The notes below the pieces were generated by a model. It searched no databases and was not told where the DNA came from. It saw only the letters and a list, made by a program, of their open reading frames with translations. The translations under genes were made by a program, and so were the position numbers. A stretch of 64,000 bases of DNA, taken from NCBI GenBank assembly GCA_002256425.1, contig NKIZ01000001.1, positions 1 through 64,000 on the forward strand, written 5' to 3'. Every line of letters starts with the position of its first letter. Position 1 is the first letter of the stretch. Source of the DNA: Alphaproteobacteria bacterium PA2 (GTDB taxonomy: Bacteria; Pseudomonadota; Alphaproteobacteria; Caulobacterales; Caulobacteraceae). Positions 1 through 9,940 of this stretch are shown piece by piece.

Positions 1-280
1 AGACGGGGAAGGATCAAGCCGTCTGGCCCGCTCGCTCCGAATTCGCAGGGACACTTTCGCCCACCTCGCTTAATTACGAGTAAACAAGACAGTATTGATC
101 AGATTTTTCTTATGGTTTACTGAAATTTACAATTATATTCTGTTAACCATGTTACAAAACTGAGGCCAATTCGGGCGTTTGGACTTAATGATTCTCGCGC
201 GCGCGTGAGTCTGCTGAAATTCAGCCTTTGTTGACCATTCCCGGGGATTCTGGGGAGGAAGGTTTTCTCGGGAAAAATTC

Positions 281-871
281 ATGCGACGCCTGCTTGCGAC
301 AATTCTCGGCTCACTGATCGTGGGTCTGGCCCCGGCGTCCGCCATTGCACAGGACCTGCTGACCGTCCCCATGGACCACAGCGTGAGGTTCGCCCTGCCA
401 CCAGGTTCCAAGCGGGTCATGCTTGGCGCGCCCGGCGTTGTCGACATTACAGTTCTGGACATGAGCACCGCCGTCCTGCTTGGCCGCACCTATGGCGCGA
501 CTAACATTCTGGTCCTGGACGCCACCGGCCGCACCCTGATGAACCAGGAAGTCGTGGTCGCAGACTCAGGGGTCGGCAGGGTCACCCTGGTGACAGGCTC
601 GGCGGGTGGAGAAGGTCCAGCAACAGTATCTGTCCAGAACTTTGCCTGCAGTCCGCGCTGCAACCGTTACCCCTTGCCTGGGGAATCCCAGGTGGATGCG
701 GGCATCTATACCGGTGAGTACACGGCCTATCCGGGTCGCGTTGGTGGAGGCGGCTCCGGTCCGGCCGCACCCGCTGCACCTGCGGGCCCCCTTGGCGCCA
801 TGACCGCCCTGGCCGGCGTTTCCCAGGCCATGGGCTCGGTCGCCGGCGCCGGAAAGGGCGTCGGCCCTTAA
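281..871 (+). CDS. Secreted pilus-assembly N-domain (CpaC/secretin N-terminal-like) protein
   Basis: A 196-residue exported protein. Residues 1-24 form a signal peptide (MRR, hydrophobic core, cleavage after AIAQ). Residues about 27-95 resemble the pilus assembly protein N-terminal domain found at the front of CpaC/RcpA secretins: a VPMDHSVRF strand, an APGVVDITVLD stretch and a GRTYGATNILVLD stretch. The tail is rich in Gly, Ala and Pro, and the secretin barrel is absent, so this is a stand-alone N-domain protein. Two TadE-like genes follow on the same strand, which suggests a role in Tad/Flp-type pilus or envelope assembly in the periplasm. That role is inferred from family and context. Confidence 0.7.
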   Translation: MRRLLATILGSLIVGLAPASAIAQDLLTVPMDHSVRFALPPGSKRVMLGAPGVVDITVLDMSTAVLLGRTYGATNILVLDATGRTLMNQEVVVADSGVGRVTLVTGSAGGEGPATVSVQNFACSPRCNRYPLPGESQVDAGIYTGEYTAYPGRVGGGGSGPAAPAAPAGPLGAMTALAGVSQAMGSVAGAGKGVGP

Positions 872-929
872 ACTTCCGATTCAGCTAAGTCTGATATCGA
901 AAAGGCTCTGTCATGAAGAGTCTGACCTG

Positions 930-1502
930 ATGCAAACTGAAAAGCCTGATCGGAACCTCATCAAGAGGTTCCTGAAAGCAAAGCGGGGAGCCGTGGCGGT
1001 TGAGTTCGCCATCATCCTCCTGCCGTTCCTTGTCCTGATGTTCGGGACAGTTGAACTTGGCATGGTCTTCATGACGTCCTCGACCCTCCAGAACGCCACG
1101 GACGAAGCGGCGCGCAGGATCCGGACCGGCGAATTCCAGGCGACGAGCACGACCAAGGCCCAGTTCAAGACCCTGGTCTGCAACAATATGAGCTGGCTGA
1201 AGACATCCTGCGCCGGAAACCTGACCGTCGACGTTCAGACGTTTTCGGACTTCGGCGGCATTGGCGGCGCGGCGGGGATCGACCCGGCCAACTTTGACCC
1301 CAATGACACCTGCTGGTCTCCGGGTCAGGCCGGGGACATCGTTCTGGTGCGGACCTATTACAAGTGGCAGATCTTCACACCCTTCCTGGACCAGTCCCTG
1401 GTCAATATGGGCGACGGCAGCAGCCAGCGCCTGATCACCACGGCCGCCAGCTTCCGCAATGAGCCCTGGTCAACGACAGCCCCGGCAGGTGCAGCATGCT
1501 AA
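930..1502 (+). CDS. TadE/TadG-like pseudopilin-family protein (first copy)
   Basis: A 190-residue protein with the TadE signature: a short basic N-terminus, then RGAVAVEFAIILLPFLVLMF, a prepilin-like motif with the conserved Glu at the start of a single hydrophobic helix (about residues 23-47). The remainder is periplasmic and contains several Cys. TadE-family proteins are minor pseudopilins of Tad pili. The stop codon overlaps the start of the next gene, so the two are translationally coupled. It could equally serve a Tad-like apparatus other than the main cpa pilus, because no other tad genes are in the window. Confidence 0.8.
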   Translation: MQTEKPDRNLIKRFLKAKRGAVAVEFAIILLPFLVLMFGTVELGMVFMTSSTLQNATDEAARRIRTGEFQATSTTKAQFKTLVCNNMSWLKTSCAGNLTVDVQTFSDFGGIGGAAGIDPANFDPNDTCWSPGQAGDIVLVRTYYKWQIFTPFLDQSLVNMGDGSSQRLITTAASFRNEPWSTTAPAGAAC

Positions 1503-2014
1503 AACGGCTTTCCAGGGATCAGCGCGGTTCCGCCGCTGTCGAGTTCGCCTTCATCGCGCCCATCATGCTGCTCATGTATTTCGGCCTGGCTGAGATGACC
1601 CAGGGCATGATGGCCAGCCGTCGGGCCCACCACGTCGCCTCGACCATTGGCGACCTTGTGACCCAGTCTCCTTCGATGAACCAGGCTTCGATCGACGACG
1701 TCTTCCTGATCGGCGACGCCATCCTGAAGCCCTTCCCGACCGGAACCCTGTCCATGCGGGTCAGCAGCATCAAGGCTGATGCCGGCGGCAACCTTTCGGT
1801 GGTCTGGACGAAGCACAAGGGCAGCTTTGGTGATCTCACCAGCGCGGCGAGCCTGCCGTCGGGCCTCCTGACCCCTGACGAAAGCGTCGTGGTCGCGGAA
1901 AGCTCGTACACCTATACCTCACCCATCCAGCAGACCCTGCCCTCGCCGGTGAGCTTCAAGGCGACCTATTATCTCAAGCCGAGAAAAAGCAAGGAAGTGA
2001 AGTGGCTGCCCTAG
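1496..2014 (+). CDS. TadE/TadG-like pseudopilin-family protein (second copy)
   Basis: A 172-residue protein, again beginning with a basic tip (MLKRLSRDQRGSAAVEFAF), the Glu of the prepilin-like motif and one transmembrane helix (about residues 13-35). It overlaps the previous TadE-like gene by 7 bases (ATG at 1496, upstream stop at 1500-1502), so the pair is one operon. It probably forms a heteromeric minor pseudopilin with its neighbour, as TadE/TadF do. The C-terminus ends in a basic KPRKSKEVKWLP tail. Confidence 0.8.
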   Translation: MLKRLSRDQRGSAAVEFAFIAPIMLLMYFGLAEMTQGMMASRRAHHVASTIGDLVTQSPSMNQASIDDVFLIGDAILKPFPTGTLSMRVSSIKADAGGNLSVVWTKHKGSFGDLTSAASLPSGLLTPDESVVVAESSYTYTSPIQQTLPSPVSFKATYYLKPRKSKEVKWLP

Positions 2015-2201
2015 GGCCGCCTCGCCACTGACCTGAGTTGCAGGAACCTGCCCCGTCCGCTGCGACCAGCGGACCCGGTTTCCCCATGAGCGCCGCAGCT
2101 CCCGAGCCTGATGTACCCACATCAGGAATGACAGGGTCTCGACTCCGGCGCATTCCAGTCCGAAGATCGGGGAAACAAACCCAGGGAAGGGAGTGAAACT
2201 C

Positions 2202-3077
2202 ATGGGGCTCTTGAGCGGTAAGGTCGCCATCATAACGGGCGCTGGCGGGGGTCTGGGCGAGGCCTATGCCAAGCTCTTCGCCAGGGAAGGCGCCAGCGTT
2301 GTCGTCAACGACCTGGGCGGATCCCGGGACGGCTCGGGCGAAGGGTCGGTCTCTGCGGCGCAGAAGGTGGTCAATGACATTGTTGCGGCTGGCGGCCAGG
2401 CCGTGGCCAATGGCGACGATGTCTCGACCATGGAGGGCGGCGAAAACATCCTCAAGACGGCCCTCGACGCCTTTGGTCAGGTGGACATTCTGGTCTGCAA
2501 CGCCGGAATTCTCAGGGACAAGTCCTTTGCCAACACCAGCGAGGCCGATTGGGACCTGGTGGTGAAGGTGCATCTGAAGGGCACCTATTGCTGCACCATG
2601 CCGGTCTGGAAGTGGCTGAAAGATAACGGTAAACCCGGCACAATCATAATGACCAGCTCGACCTCGGGCCTCTATGGCAATTTCGGCCAGTCGAACTACG
2701 GCGCCGCAAAGGCCGGGATCTACGGCTTCATGCGCGTGCTTTCCATCGAGGGACGCAAGTACGGGATCCGGGTCATGGGCCTCGCGCCAGGCGCCTTCAC
2801 CCGCATGACCGCCGACCTGCCTGGCCGTGTCGGTCGCGACCCGGAACCCATGAGCCTGCCTGAGAACATTGCGCCAGGCGTGCTGTACATGGCCTCGGAC
2901 CTGGCGGCCGATCACACCGGCAAGGTCCTGGGCGTTTCATCGCGCGGCGTTCGGGAAATCAAGATGCTGCAGACCGACGGCTTCAACCCGGGACGGCCCT
3001 ACACCGCCCAGGATGTCGCAGAGCATGCGGCTGACGTCTTCTTCCCGGCGGCGCCGGAGCGGACTGCGGCTAGCTAG
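2202..3077 (+). CDS. SDR-family NAD(P)-dependent (3-hydroxyacyl-CoA-type) dehydrogenase
   Basis: A classical short-chain dehydrogenase with the cofactor motif TGAGGGLGEAYA near the N-terminus, CNAGILRDKSF in the NAG region, and SNYGAAKAG, which supplies the catalytic Tyr and Lys. The sequence around the active site resembles the hydroxyacyl-CoA dehydrogenase part of multifunctional beta-oxidation enzyme type 2, so a 3-hydroxyacyl-CoA substrate is likely. The ATG at 2202 is preferred because GGAAGGGAG lies about 9 bases upstream; an in-frame GTG at 2193 sits on top of that site. The gene converges with the GNAT gene and overlaps its 3' end by 8 bases. Confidence 0.8.
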   Translation: MGLLSGKVAIITGAGGGLGEAYAKLFAREGASVVVNDLGGSRDGSGEGSVSAAQKVVNDIVAAGGQAVANGDDVSTMEGGENILKTALDAFGQVDILVCNAGILRDKSFANTSEADWDLVVKVHLKGTYCCTMPVWKWLKDNGKPGTIIMTSSTSGLYGNFGQSNYGAAKAGIYGFMRVLSIEGRKYGIRVMGLAPGAFTRMTADLPGRVGRDPEPMSLPENIAPGVLYMASDLAADHTGKVLGVSSRGVREIKMLQTDGFNPGRPYTAQDVAEHAADVFFPAAPERTAAS

Positions 3078-3663
3078 GACCGAAGGATGCAAGCCGGGCG
3101 TCCAGCCGATCACGGACGCCCGGCCATTCATCGGCCAGAACCGAGAAAATGACCGTATCGCGGATTCGACCCGTCCAGGTCACCCGGTCCTGTCGCAATA
3201 TTCCCTCCTGGACCGCTCCCAGCTTGAGCACCGCCGCCCTCGACCGGGCGTTTATGGCGTCGACCCGGTAGACCACCCGCCGGGCGCCTGAGTCGAAGGC
3301 ATGGCCCATCATCAGCCGCTTTGCCGCCGGATTGACCGCGCCGCCCCGGACCTGGGGGTGGTAATAGGTGCCGCCCACCTCGACACTGGCATCGGCTGAA
3401 TCCGCGCCTATGTGGCAGGTCATGCCCATGCAGCGGTCCCCAGCCATGACGGCGTACTGCATCCAGCTGCCGTCAGCCTGGCTCTTGACCAGGTGGTCCT
3501 CCCAGCGCCGGTCAAAGGCTTCGCCCAGCATGGAATAGGGATAGAGCAGGTTCCAGGTGTCCGGATCAGCGGCGCAGGCTGCGCGCAGGTCTTCCCTGTG
3601 TTCGGCGCCCAGGGGCTCGAGCCTGACCCAGGTGTTCTCCAGACCCTGCAGGGTGAGCTTCAT
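3070..3663 (-). CDS. GNAT family N-acetyltransferase (RimJ/RimL type)
   Basis: A 197-residue protein matching the RimJ/RimL-like GNAT acetyltransferases: WVRLEPLGAEHREDL at the N-terminus, VEVGGTYYHPQVRGGAVN in the acetyl-CoA-binding region, and the VDAINARSRAAVLKLGA block typical of this subfamily. It should transfer an acetyl group from acetyl-CoA to an amine; the substrate is unknown. The ATG at 3663 overlaps the stop of the upstream exporter gene (ATGA), so both are co-translated. A longer in-frame reading upstream runs through the exporter gene and was rejected. Confidence 0.8.
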   Translation of the reverse strand: MKLTLQGLENTWVRLEPLGAEHREDLRAACAADPDTWNLLYPYSMLGEAFDRRWEDHLVKSQADGSWMQYAVMAGDRCMGMTCHIGADSADASVEVGGTYYHPQVRGGAVNPAAKRLMMGHAFDSGARRVVYRVDAINARSRAAVLKLGAVQEGILRQDRVTWTGRIRDTVIFSVLADEWPGVRDRLDARLASFGPS

Positions 3664-4424
3664 GCCCCATGGCCTTTCAGATAGAGTTGGGCGGCCTGGA
3701 ACAGGTAGGTGACACCCACGGCGGTGACGATCCAGCGGGTCCAGGACTTGAAGTTCACATCGCTCATCCGGTCGAGGATCCGCCCGCCCGCCACCGTACC
3801 CAACATGGACAGGGGAATGGCCAGGGCGAAGACCGGCCAGGGCGGAAGTCCAACAGAGCCGTTGGCGAACAGGGGCGCGCCATAGACCAGGATCTTGGCC
3901 AGATGGCTGAAGACCTGGGTTGCAGCCTTGGTGGCGACAATGGCGTGACGGGTGAGGGCTGTGCGCACGAAGAAGATGTCCAGCAGGGGGCCGGCAACAC
4001 CTGCGGTCAGGTTCAACCCTGTTACCAGAAAGCCCGAGACCAGGGCGTGAAGCGGTCTGGCCGCATCCAGCCTCAGCCAGGATTGCGGAATCCACAGCAA
4101 GCCCGGCACCAGACCCAACATGAGGAAGAGCGCCATTTTCGAAGGGGAAAAGGCGATCATGGCCACCACAATTCCTGCAGCCAGAGACGACAGGCCGTAG
4201 AAGGCGACAATGTCCCACCGCACATGTCGGGCGTGCAGTATGGCCCGCCAGCCATTGGCGACCAGCTGCAGCAGGCCATGGGTGACGAAGGCGGCCGAGA
4301 CCGGCATGAGGAAGGCCAGGCCGCCCATGAGGACAAGGCCTCCGGCCATGCCGAACACACCTGACAGCATGGCGGTGAGAAAGGCCAGGATCGCCAGGAT
4401 CATGCCACTGACAAAAGCGCTCAC
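3660..4424 (-). CDS. TSUP-family (TauE/SafE) membrane exporter
   Basis: A 254-residue polytopic membrane protein with about seven or eight hydrophobic segments, rich in Gly and Ala, and the duplicated organisation of the TauE/SafE (TSUP) family (GVFGMAGGLVLMGGL near the N-terminus, LNLTAGVAGPLLDIFFV in the second half). Family members move sulfite, sulfoacetate, taurine or other organic anions across the inner membrane. It starts at GTG 4424, overlapping the stop of the upstream GNAT gene (GTGA), and its own stop overlaps the next gene, so it is the middle of a three-gene operon. The substrate cannot be read from the sequence. Confidence 0.8.
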   Translation of the reverse strand: MSAFVSGMILAILAFLTAMLSGVFGMAGGLVLMGGLAFLMPVSAAFVTHGLLQLVANGWRAILHARHVRWDIVAFYGLSSLAAGIVVAMIAFSPSKMALFLMLGLVPGLLWIPQSWLRLDAARPLHALVSGFLVTGLNLTAGVAGPLLDIFFVRTALTRHAIVATKAATQVFSHLAKILVYGAPLFANGSVGLPPWPVFALAIPLSMLGTVAGGRILDRMSDVNFKSWTRWIVTAVGVTYLFQAAQLYLKGHGA

Positions 4425-4951
4425 CGGGAAATCCTCTTGTAGAACAGGACGGTTCCGGTCAGAGCGCCGTCCGGCATCAGGGCGAAGTCGGGAATGACGC
4501 CGACCCGGGTCCAGCCGCCTCGGGCATAGAGCCGCTCACCGGCGCCGCCTTCGGCCGTGTCGAGGGTCAGAAGGGTCAGGCCCAGGTCCCGGGCGGCGTC
4601 TTCCGCAGCTGTGAGCAGGGCCTCGCCTACCCCCTGACGTCGACCGCGCCGATGGACCAGCATCTTCGCAACATCCCCCCGGTGCGGCTGATTGTCGACG
4701 CCGGCGGGAATGACCTGGACCACACCGAGGATGCCGTTGGAATCCGCGGCCGTGATCACCACACGGCCGTCGACTTCAGCGGCGTCGGCCACGCCCATCC
4801 AGAAATCTGTCGCCCGCCGCAGGGTCAGGGCCGCCATGAAACTGACCGACGCTCCGCCGTCGACGCAGTCCTTGAGCACGTCGCCCAGGGCGTCGGCCGC
4901 GGCGCGGACCTCAGATGGCTTCAGCCGGGCGATCTTCAGGGCGTGGGTCAT
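4421..4951 (-). CDS. GNAT family N-acetyltransferase
   Basis: A 176-residue GNAT-fold protein, first gene of the overlapping GNAT/exporter/GNAT operon. The acetyl-CoA-binding segment is visible as MLVHRRGRRQGVGEALL (the Q/R-x-x-G-x-G/A pyrophosphate loop), followed by DLGLTLLTLDTAEGGAGERLY. The closest general class is the single-domain GNAT acetyltransferases that acetylate small amines or antibiotics; the substrate is unknown. It is transcribed divergently from modA. Confidence 0.8.
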   Translation of the reverse strand: MTHALKIARLKPSEVRAAADALGDVLKDCVDGGASVSFMAALTLRRATDFWMGVADAAEVDGRVVITAADSNGILGVVQVIPAGVDNQPHRGDVAKMLVHRRGRRQGVGEALLTAAEDAARDLGLTLLTLDTAEGGAGERLYARGGWTRVGVIPDFALMPDGALTGTVLFYKRISR

Positions 4952-5017
4952 GGGATGGCGAAAACTCTATACGGTTTGCGCGCACCTGGTCGAGCCCGGG
5001 CCTGCAACCTGCGTCCA

Positions 5018-5048
5018 TTGACAGGTGGCAGTCCTGCAGCGCTATGAA
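5018..5048 (+). promoter_or_regulatory. Predicted promoter of modABC
   Basis: TTGACA at 5018-5023 is followed after 17 bases by GCTATGAA at 5041-5048. This resembles the alphaproteobacterial housekeeping -10 (GCTANAWC in Caulobacter). It lies about 35 bases before the preferred modA start at 5083. An inverted repeat overlaps the -10. Confidence 0.6.
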
Positions 5049-5067
5049 GACAAACTACATATCGCTG
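5037..5067. promoter_or_regulatory. Operator-like inverted repeat, candidate molybdate-responsive (ModE-type) site
   Basis: Arms CAGCGCTATG (5037-5046) and CATATCGCTG (5058-5067) match as an inverted repeat at 9 of 10 positions, with an 11-base spacer and arm centres two helical turns apart. The repeat covers the -10 and start-site region of modA, the usual place for a repressor. The CGCTAT...ATATCG half-sites resemble known ModE/MopA boxes. Binding by ModE is inferred, and no modE gene is in the window. Confidence 0.5.
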
Positions 5068-5082
5068 GCTAAAGATGGCTCC

Positions 5083-5832
5083 ATGTTAAGAAGCCTGTCC
5101 CTTGCGTTGACGATGCTCATCCTTGCGGCTCTCCCGTGCACCGGGGTTGCAGGACAGGTGCGCGTCGCGGTCGCCGCCAACTTCGCGGAGCCGGCCCAGG
5201 ACCTTGCGACGGCCTTCAGAATCCGGACGGGAGACACTGTTGTCCTGAGTCCGGGTTCGAGCGGTCAGCTCTATGTCCAGATCGCGCACGGGGCGCCCTA
5301 CGAGGTCTTCCTCAGCGCCGATGTGGATCAGCCAGCAAGGGCGGAAATCAACGGGCTGTCGGTGAAGGGAACCCGGTTCACCTATGGGACAGGCAGGCTG
5401 GTCCTGTACTCCACAAGGTCGGGTCTGGTGATGGACAAGGGTGCAGTCCTTGGGGCGGGTGACTTCAACAAGCTTGCTATCGCCGATCCGGCGACAGCCC
5501 CCTACGGCAGGGCGGCGGTCGAGACCCTCAGGAAGATTGGCCTTTATGACCGGGTGAGCCCGAAACTGGTCACCGGCACTTCCATCACCCAGGCCTTCCA
5601 GTTCGTGGAAACTGGCGCCGCCGACCTCGGATTCGTCGCCCTGTCCCAGGTGATCCGCAAGCCGGGCGGCTCGCGGTGGCTTGTCCCGGTCAGCCATCAC
5701 GCCCCCGTCGCCCAGCAGGCCGTCCTGCTCAAGAGGGGCGACTCCAATCCTGCAGCCCGGCGCTTCCTGGCCTTCCTGAAGTCCCGGGAGGCCAGGTCGA
5801 TCATCTCCAGCTATGGCTATGAGGTTCCCTGA
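5083..5832 (+). CDS. modA: Molybdate ABC transporter, periplasmic binding protein
   Basis: ModA binds molybdate (and tungstate) in the periplasm and delivers it to ModBC. The preferred start at 5083 gives 249 residues with a good signal peptide ([18 protein letters not shown], cleavage near GVAGQ). The mature part begins [12 protein letters not shown], the typical ModA opening, and contains [12 protein letters not shown] and [11 protein letters not shown], which contribute to the oxyanion pocket. Longer in-frame starts at 5044 or upstream lie inside the promoter and operator region and would spoil the signal peptide. modB follows after a 2-base gap. Confidence 0.92.
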   Translation: MLRSLSLALTMLILAALPCTGVAGQVRVAVAANFAEPAQDLATAFRIRTGDTVVLSPGSSGQLYVQIAHGAPYEVFLSADVDQPARAEINGLSVKGTRFTYGTGRLVLYSTRSGLVMDKGAVLGAGDFNKLAIADPATAPYGRAAVETLRKIGLYDRVSPKLVTGTSITQAFQFVETGAADLGFVALSQVIRKPGGSRWLVPVSHHAPVAQQAVLLKRGDSNPAARRFLAFLKSREARSIISSYGYEVP

Positions 5833-5834
5833 CC

Positions 5835-6494
5835 GTGCAGGAGGTCATCTGGACAACCTTCAGGCTGGCGACCGTGACAACGGTGCTGCTTATCCTGGCT
5901 GCAACGCCAATAGCGTGGATGCTCTCCCGTCGGCGAAGCTGGTGGAAGGACGCCCTGGGCGCCCTCCTGTCCCTGCCCATTGTCCTGCCGCCCACTGTGC
6001 TGGGCTTCTACCTGTTGCTGGCCCTGGCGCCCCAGAGCCCGATCATGGCCCTGTTGCATCCCCTGGGCGTCCAGTCCCTGGCCTTCACCTTCACGGGCCT
6101 GGTCATTGGCTCCATGGTCTACTCCCTGCCCTTCGCCATAACCCCGATCCGCAACGCCTTTGAGGCCATGGGTGAGGGTCCAATGGAGGTGGCGGCGACC
6201 CTCAGGGCATCGCCCCTGGACGCCTTCATTTCGGTAGCCCTGCCCCAGGCCAGACGCGGCTTCGCCAGCGCCGCCATACTGGTCTTCGCCCATACGGTGG
6301 GTGAGTTCGGGGTGGTGCTGATGATCGGCGGAGCCATTCCGGGGCAGACCGAAGTGGTGTCTGTCCGGATCTATCAGCTGGTGGAGTCCCTGAAATTCGG
6401 CGAGGCCCACCTGCTGGCGGCGGGCCTGATGGCCTTCGCCTTCTGCGTCCTGATGGCCATTTCCATCCTCGACCGCCCGGGCAAGGCGCCATGA
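5835..6494 (+). CDS. modB: Molybdate ABC transporter, permease
   Basis: A 219-residue inner-membrane permease with about five or six transmembrane segments. It carries the binding-protein-dependent transport EAA loop ([28 protein letters not shown]) that contacts the ATPase, and [12 protein letters not shown], a stretch characteristic of ModB/CysT-type permeases. It starts with GTG at 5835, two bases after the modA stop, and its end overlaps modC by ATGA. It forms the ModB2C2 channel that imports molybdate for molybdopterin enzymes. Confidence 0.92.
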   Translation: MQEVIWTTFRLATVTTVLLILAATPIAWMLSRRRSWWKDALGALLSLPIVLPPTVLGFYLLLALAPQSPIMALLHPLGVQSLAFTFTGLVIGSMVYSLPFAITPIRNAFEAMGEGPMEVAATLRASPLDAFISVALPQARRGFASAAILVFAHTVGEFGVVLMIGGAIPGQTEVVSVRIYQLVESLKFGEAHLLAAGLMAFAFCVLMAISILDRPGKAP

Positions 6495-7237
6495 CCCAAG
6501 GGCTGACAGCACATCTGACGGGGCAGGTCGGAACCCTGTCCCTCGACATCGACCTCTCCCTGCCTGCAACCGGCGTGACCATGCTGACAGGCCCTTCGGG
6601 GAGCGGAAAGTCGACCCTGGTGCGGGCCCTGGCCGGCCTGATCCGGCTGAAGGGTGACGTGCGGATTGGCGGGGAAACCTGGCAGGACACGGACATTTTC
6701 CTGCCCCCTCACCGCCGCGCGATCGGTCTTGTCTTCCAGGACGCCGGCCTGCTGTCGCATCTGAGCGTTCGTGGCAATCTGGAATTCGGCCGCCGCAGGG
6801 CGCCGCAGCCATACGCCATCCAGCTTGACGACGTGGTGGACCTGATGGGGCTCTCCGGCCTCATTGACCGCAGCACGGTCAGACTTTCAGGCGGCGAGCG
6901 GCAAAGGGTCGCAATCGCCCGCGCCCTGCTGACCCAGCCCCGTCTGCTGCTGATGGACGAGCCCCTGTCCAGCCTGGACCCGGAAAGCAAGGCGGCGATC
7001 CTGCCCTATCTGCAATCCCTGCATCAGGCCCTGGACCTGCCAGTCCTCTATGTCGCCCACGCCCGCGACGAGATCGCAGCCATCGGAGACCGGATCGCCG
7101 TCATGGCGGCGGGGCGGATCCTGAGCCTGGAAGATGCAAGGCCAGGCCCGGGCCTGGAAGGTCGTACGCAGGGCGAGATCAACGCCCTGGCCCGCGCGGC
7201 GCTGGACGCAGGGCTCTCGCCCCGCGTCAGCGACTGA
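6491..7237 (+). CDS. modC: Molybdate ABC transporter, ATP-binding protein (short form without TOBE domain)
   Basis: A 248-residue ABC ATPase. Walker A is GPSGSGKST (about residues 35-43), the Q-loop is [15 protein letters not shown], the signature motif is LSGGERQR and Walker B is [12 protein letters not shown], followed by a conserved His in [10 protein letters not shown]. At about 250 residues it lacks the roughly 100-residue C-terminal MOP/TOBE regulatory domain of enterobacterial ModC (about 350 residues), so trans-inhibition by bound molybdate is probably absent. It overlaps modB by four bases. Confidence 0.9.
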   Translation: MTQGLTAHLTGQVGTLSLDIDLSLPATGVTMLTGPSGSGKSTLVRALAGLIRLKGDVRIGGETWQDTDIFLPPHRRAIGLVFQDAGLLSHLSVRGNLEFGRRRAPQPYAIQLDDVVDLMGLSGLIDRSTVRLSGGERQRVAIARALLTQPRLLLMDEPLSSLDPESKAAILPYLQSLHQALDLPVLYVAHARDEIAAIGDRIAVMAAGRILSLEDARPGPGLEGRTQGEINALARAALDAGLSPRVSD

Positions 7238-7239
7238 TC

Positions 7240-7662
7240 CTACTTTACCGGAAGGTTCTCGGCGCCGGTGCAGACAGCGGCCAGCAGGGCCTTGTCTTCG
7301 GCTGACTCAACCTTCTTGGACGGGGCGGAACGCCAGTCATCCGGAATGGCCAGGGGCTTCTTGGGCGAATAGCCCGAAACGAGAAGTATGGTCTGCGCCT
7401 TGCAGTCCAGGGCGACCACCGAACCCACGCCGTCCGCAGCGCCAGGCGCCGAGGGACCCATGCGCGGCGAGGCGGCGACCTTGCCGACGGCCGACAGGGC
7501 GACAACCCGCTGGGACTTGGCGTCCCGATAGGAATAGTCGGCGTCATAGGACCACTGCAGGTTATTGGCGCTGACGGCGGAATAGCCCTTCCAGGTCTCG
7601 GCATGGACGGCGCCGGCTGCGGCCAGGGTTGTGAACAGGGCGGTGGCGATGACGCGACGCAT
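7240..7662 (-). CDS. Hypothetical secreted protein
   Basis: A 140-residue protein of unknown function. The start at 7662 is chosen because TGAGGA lies about 9 bases upstream and it begins with a signal peptide (MRRVIATALFTTLAAAGAVHA). The mature part starts ETWKGYSAVSANNLQWSYDADYSY and has two cysteines (in ALDCKAQT and AVCTGAEN) that could form a periplasmic disulfide. No catalytic motif is recognisable. It converges on modC with a 2-base gap and is divergent from groES. Confidence 0.65.
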   Translation of the reverse strand: MRRVIATALFTTLAAAGAVHAETWKGYSAVSANNLQWSYDADYSYRDAKSQRVVALSAVGKVAASPRMGPSAPGAADGVGSVVALDCKAQTILLVSGYSPKKPLAIPDDWRSAPSKKVESAEDKALLAAVCTGAENLPVK

Positions 7663-7759
7663 GGATTTTTTCCTCAAAATTCCCTCGGCGCGGACCCTAA
7701 CGGCAGACTTGGGCGGCACCAAACGCTTTTCTGCCGCGCAGTTTTGAGGAACCCGCGCC

Positions 7760-7790
7760 TTGACTCTGCGGGTCGCCATCCCTAACTCCC
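7760..7790 (+). promoter_or_regulatory. Predicted groESL promoter (heat-shock and/or housekeeping)
   Basis: CTTGACT (7759-7765) with a downstream CCATCCCTAAC element around 7777-7787. The -35 fits both the housekeeping and the sigma-32 consensus, and the -10 region resembles a sigma-32 type CCCAT-like motif imperfectly. The CIRCE operator follows immediately. Confidence 0.45.
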
Positions 7791-7798
7791 CACCGGGT

Positions 7799-7825
7799 TT
7801 GGCACTCATGGGCCGCTAGTGCTAA
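7799..7825. promoter_or_regulatory. CIRCE operator (HrcA binding site) of groESL
   Basis: TTGGCACTC, nine bases, TAGTGCTAA. This agrees with the CIRCE consensus TTAGCACTC-N9-GAGTGCTAA at 16 of 18 positions and is located 62 bases before groES. HrcA represses groESL from this element in alphaproteobacteria. Confidence 0.93.
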
Positions 7826-7886
7826 CAGCGCGCCTCGAGGTCAATCCGACCCATACATCAACCGTTCCGTACGGAGAGAAAAAGAC

Positions 7887-8174
7887 ATGGCGTTTCGTCC
7901 CCTGGGAGATCGCGTCCTCATCAAGCGCATCGAGGAAGAAGAAAAGACCAAGGGCGGGATCATCATTCCCGACACCGCCAAGGAAAAGCCGCAGGAAGGC
8001 GAAGTCGTCGCCGTGGGCCCCGGCGCCCGTGACGACAGCGGCAAGGTCCAGCCCCTGGACGTGAAGAAGGGCGACCGCATCCTGTTTGGCAAGTGGTCCG
8101 GCACCGAAGTGAAGATCGACGGTCAGGACCTCCTGATCATGAAGGAAAGCGACGTTCTGGGCATTGTTGAATAG
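7887..8174 (+). CDS. groES: Co-chaperonin GroES (Hsp10)
   Basis: A 95-residue Hsp10. It opens [29 protein letters not shown], which contains the mobile loop that docks on GroEL, and ends with [11 protein letters not shown]. The heptameric lid closes the GroEL folding chamber in the cytoplasm. AGAGAAAAAG precedes the ATG. It is followed by groEL after 52 bases and is controlled by the upstream CIRCE. Confidence 0.98.
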   Translation: MAFRPLGDRVLIKRIEEEEKTKGGIIIPDTAKEKPQEGEVVAVGPGARDDSGKVQPLDVKKGDRILFGKWSGTEVKIDGQDLLIMKESDVLGIVE

Positions 8175-8211
8175 CCCTCGACCTACGTCGTACATCCCAA
8201 CACCTATTTGA

Positions 8212-9876
<1,665 letters not shown>

Positions 9877-9902
9877 GTCCAGACCCAGTCGATCAGGATC
9901 GA

Positions 9903-9931
9903 GGGCGGAGCTGAAAGGCTCCGCCCTTTTT
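9903..9931 (+). terminator. Rho-independent terminator of groESL
   Basis: A perfect 9-bp stem GGGCGGAGC / GCTCCGCCC with a 6-base loop, followed by five T, 26 bases after the groEL stop. Confidence 0.93.
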
Positions 9932-9940
9932 CGTTGGGCC

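Noticed and set aside
3070-4218. 382-residue extended version of the GNAT gene
   Set aside because: The extra N-terminal part runs out of frame through the exporter gene and has no domain; the start at 3663 fits the ATGA overlap.
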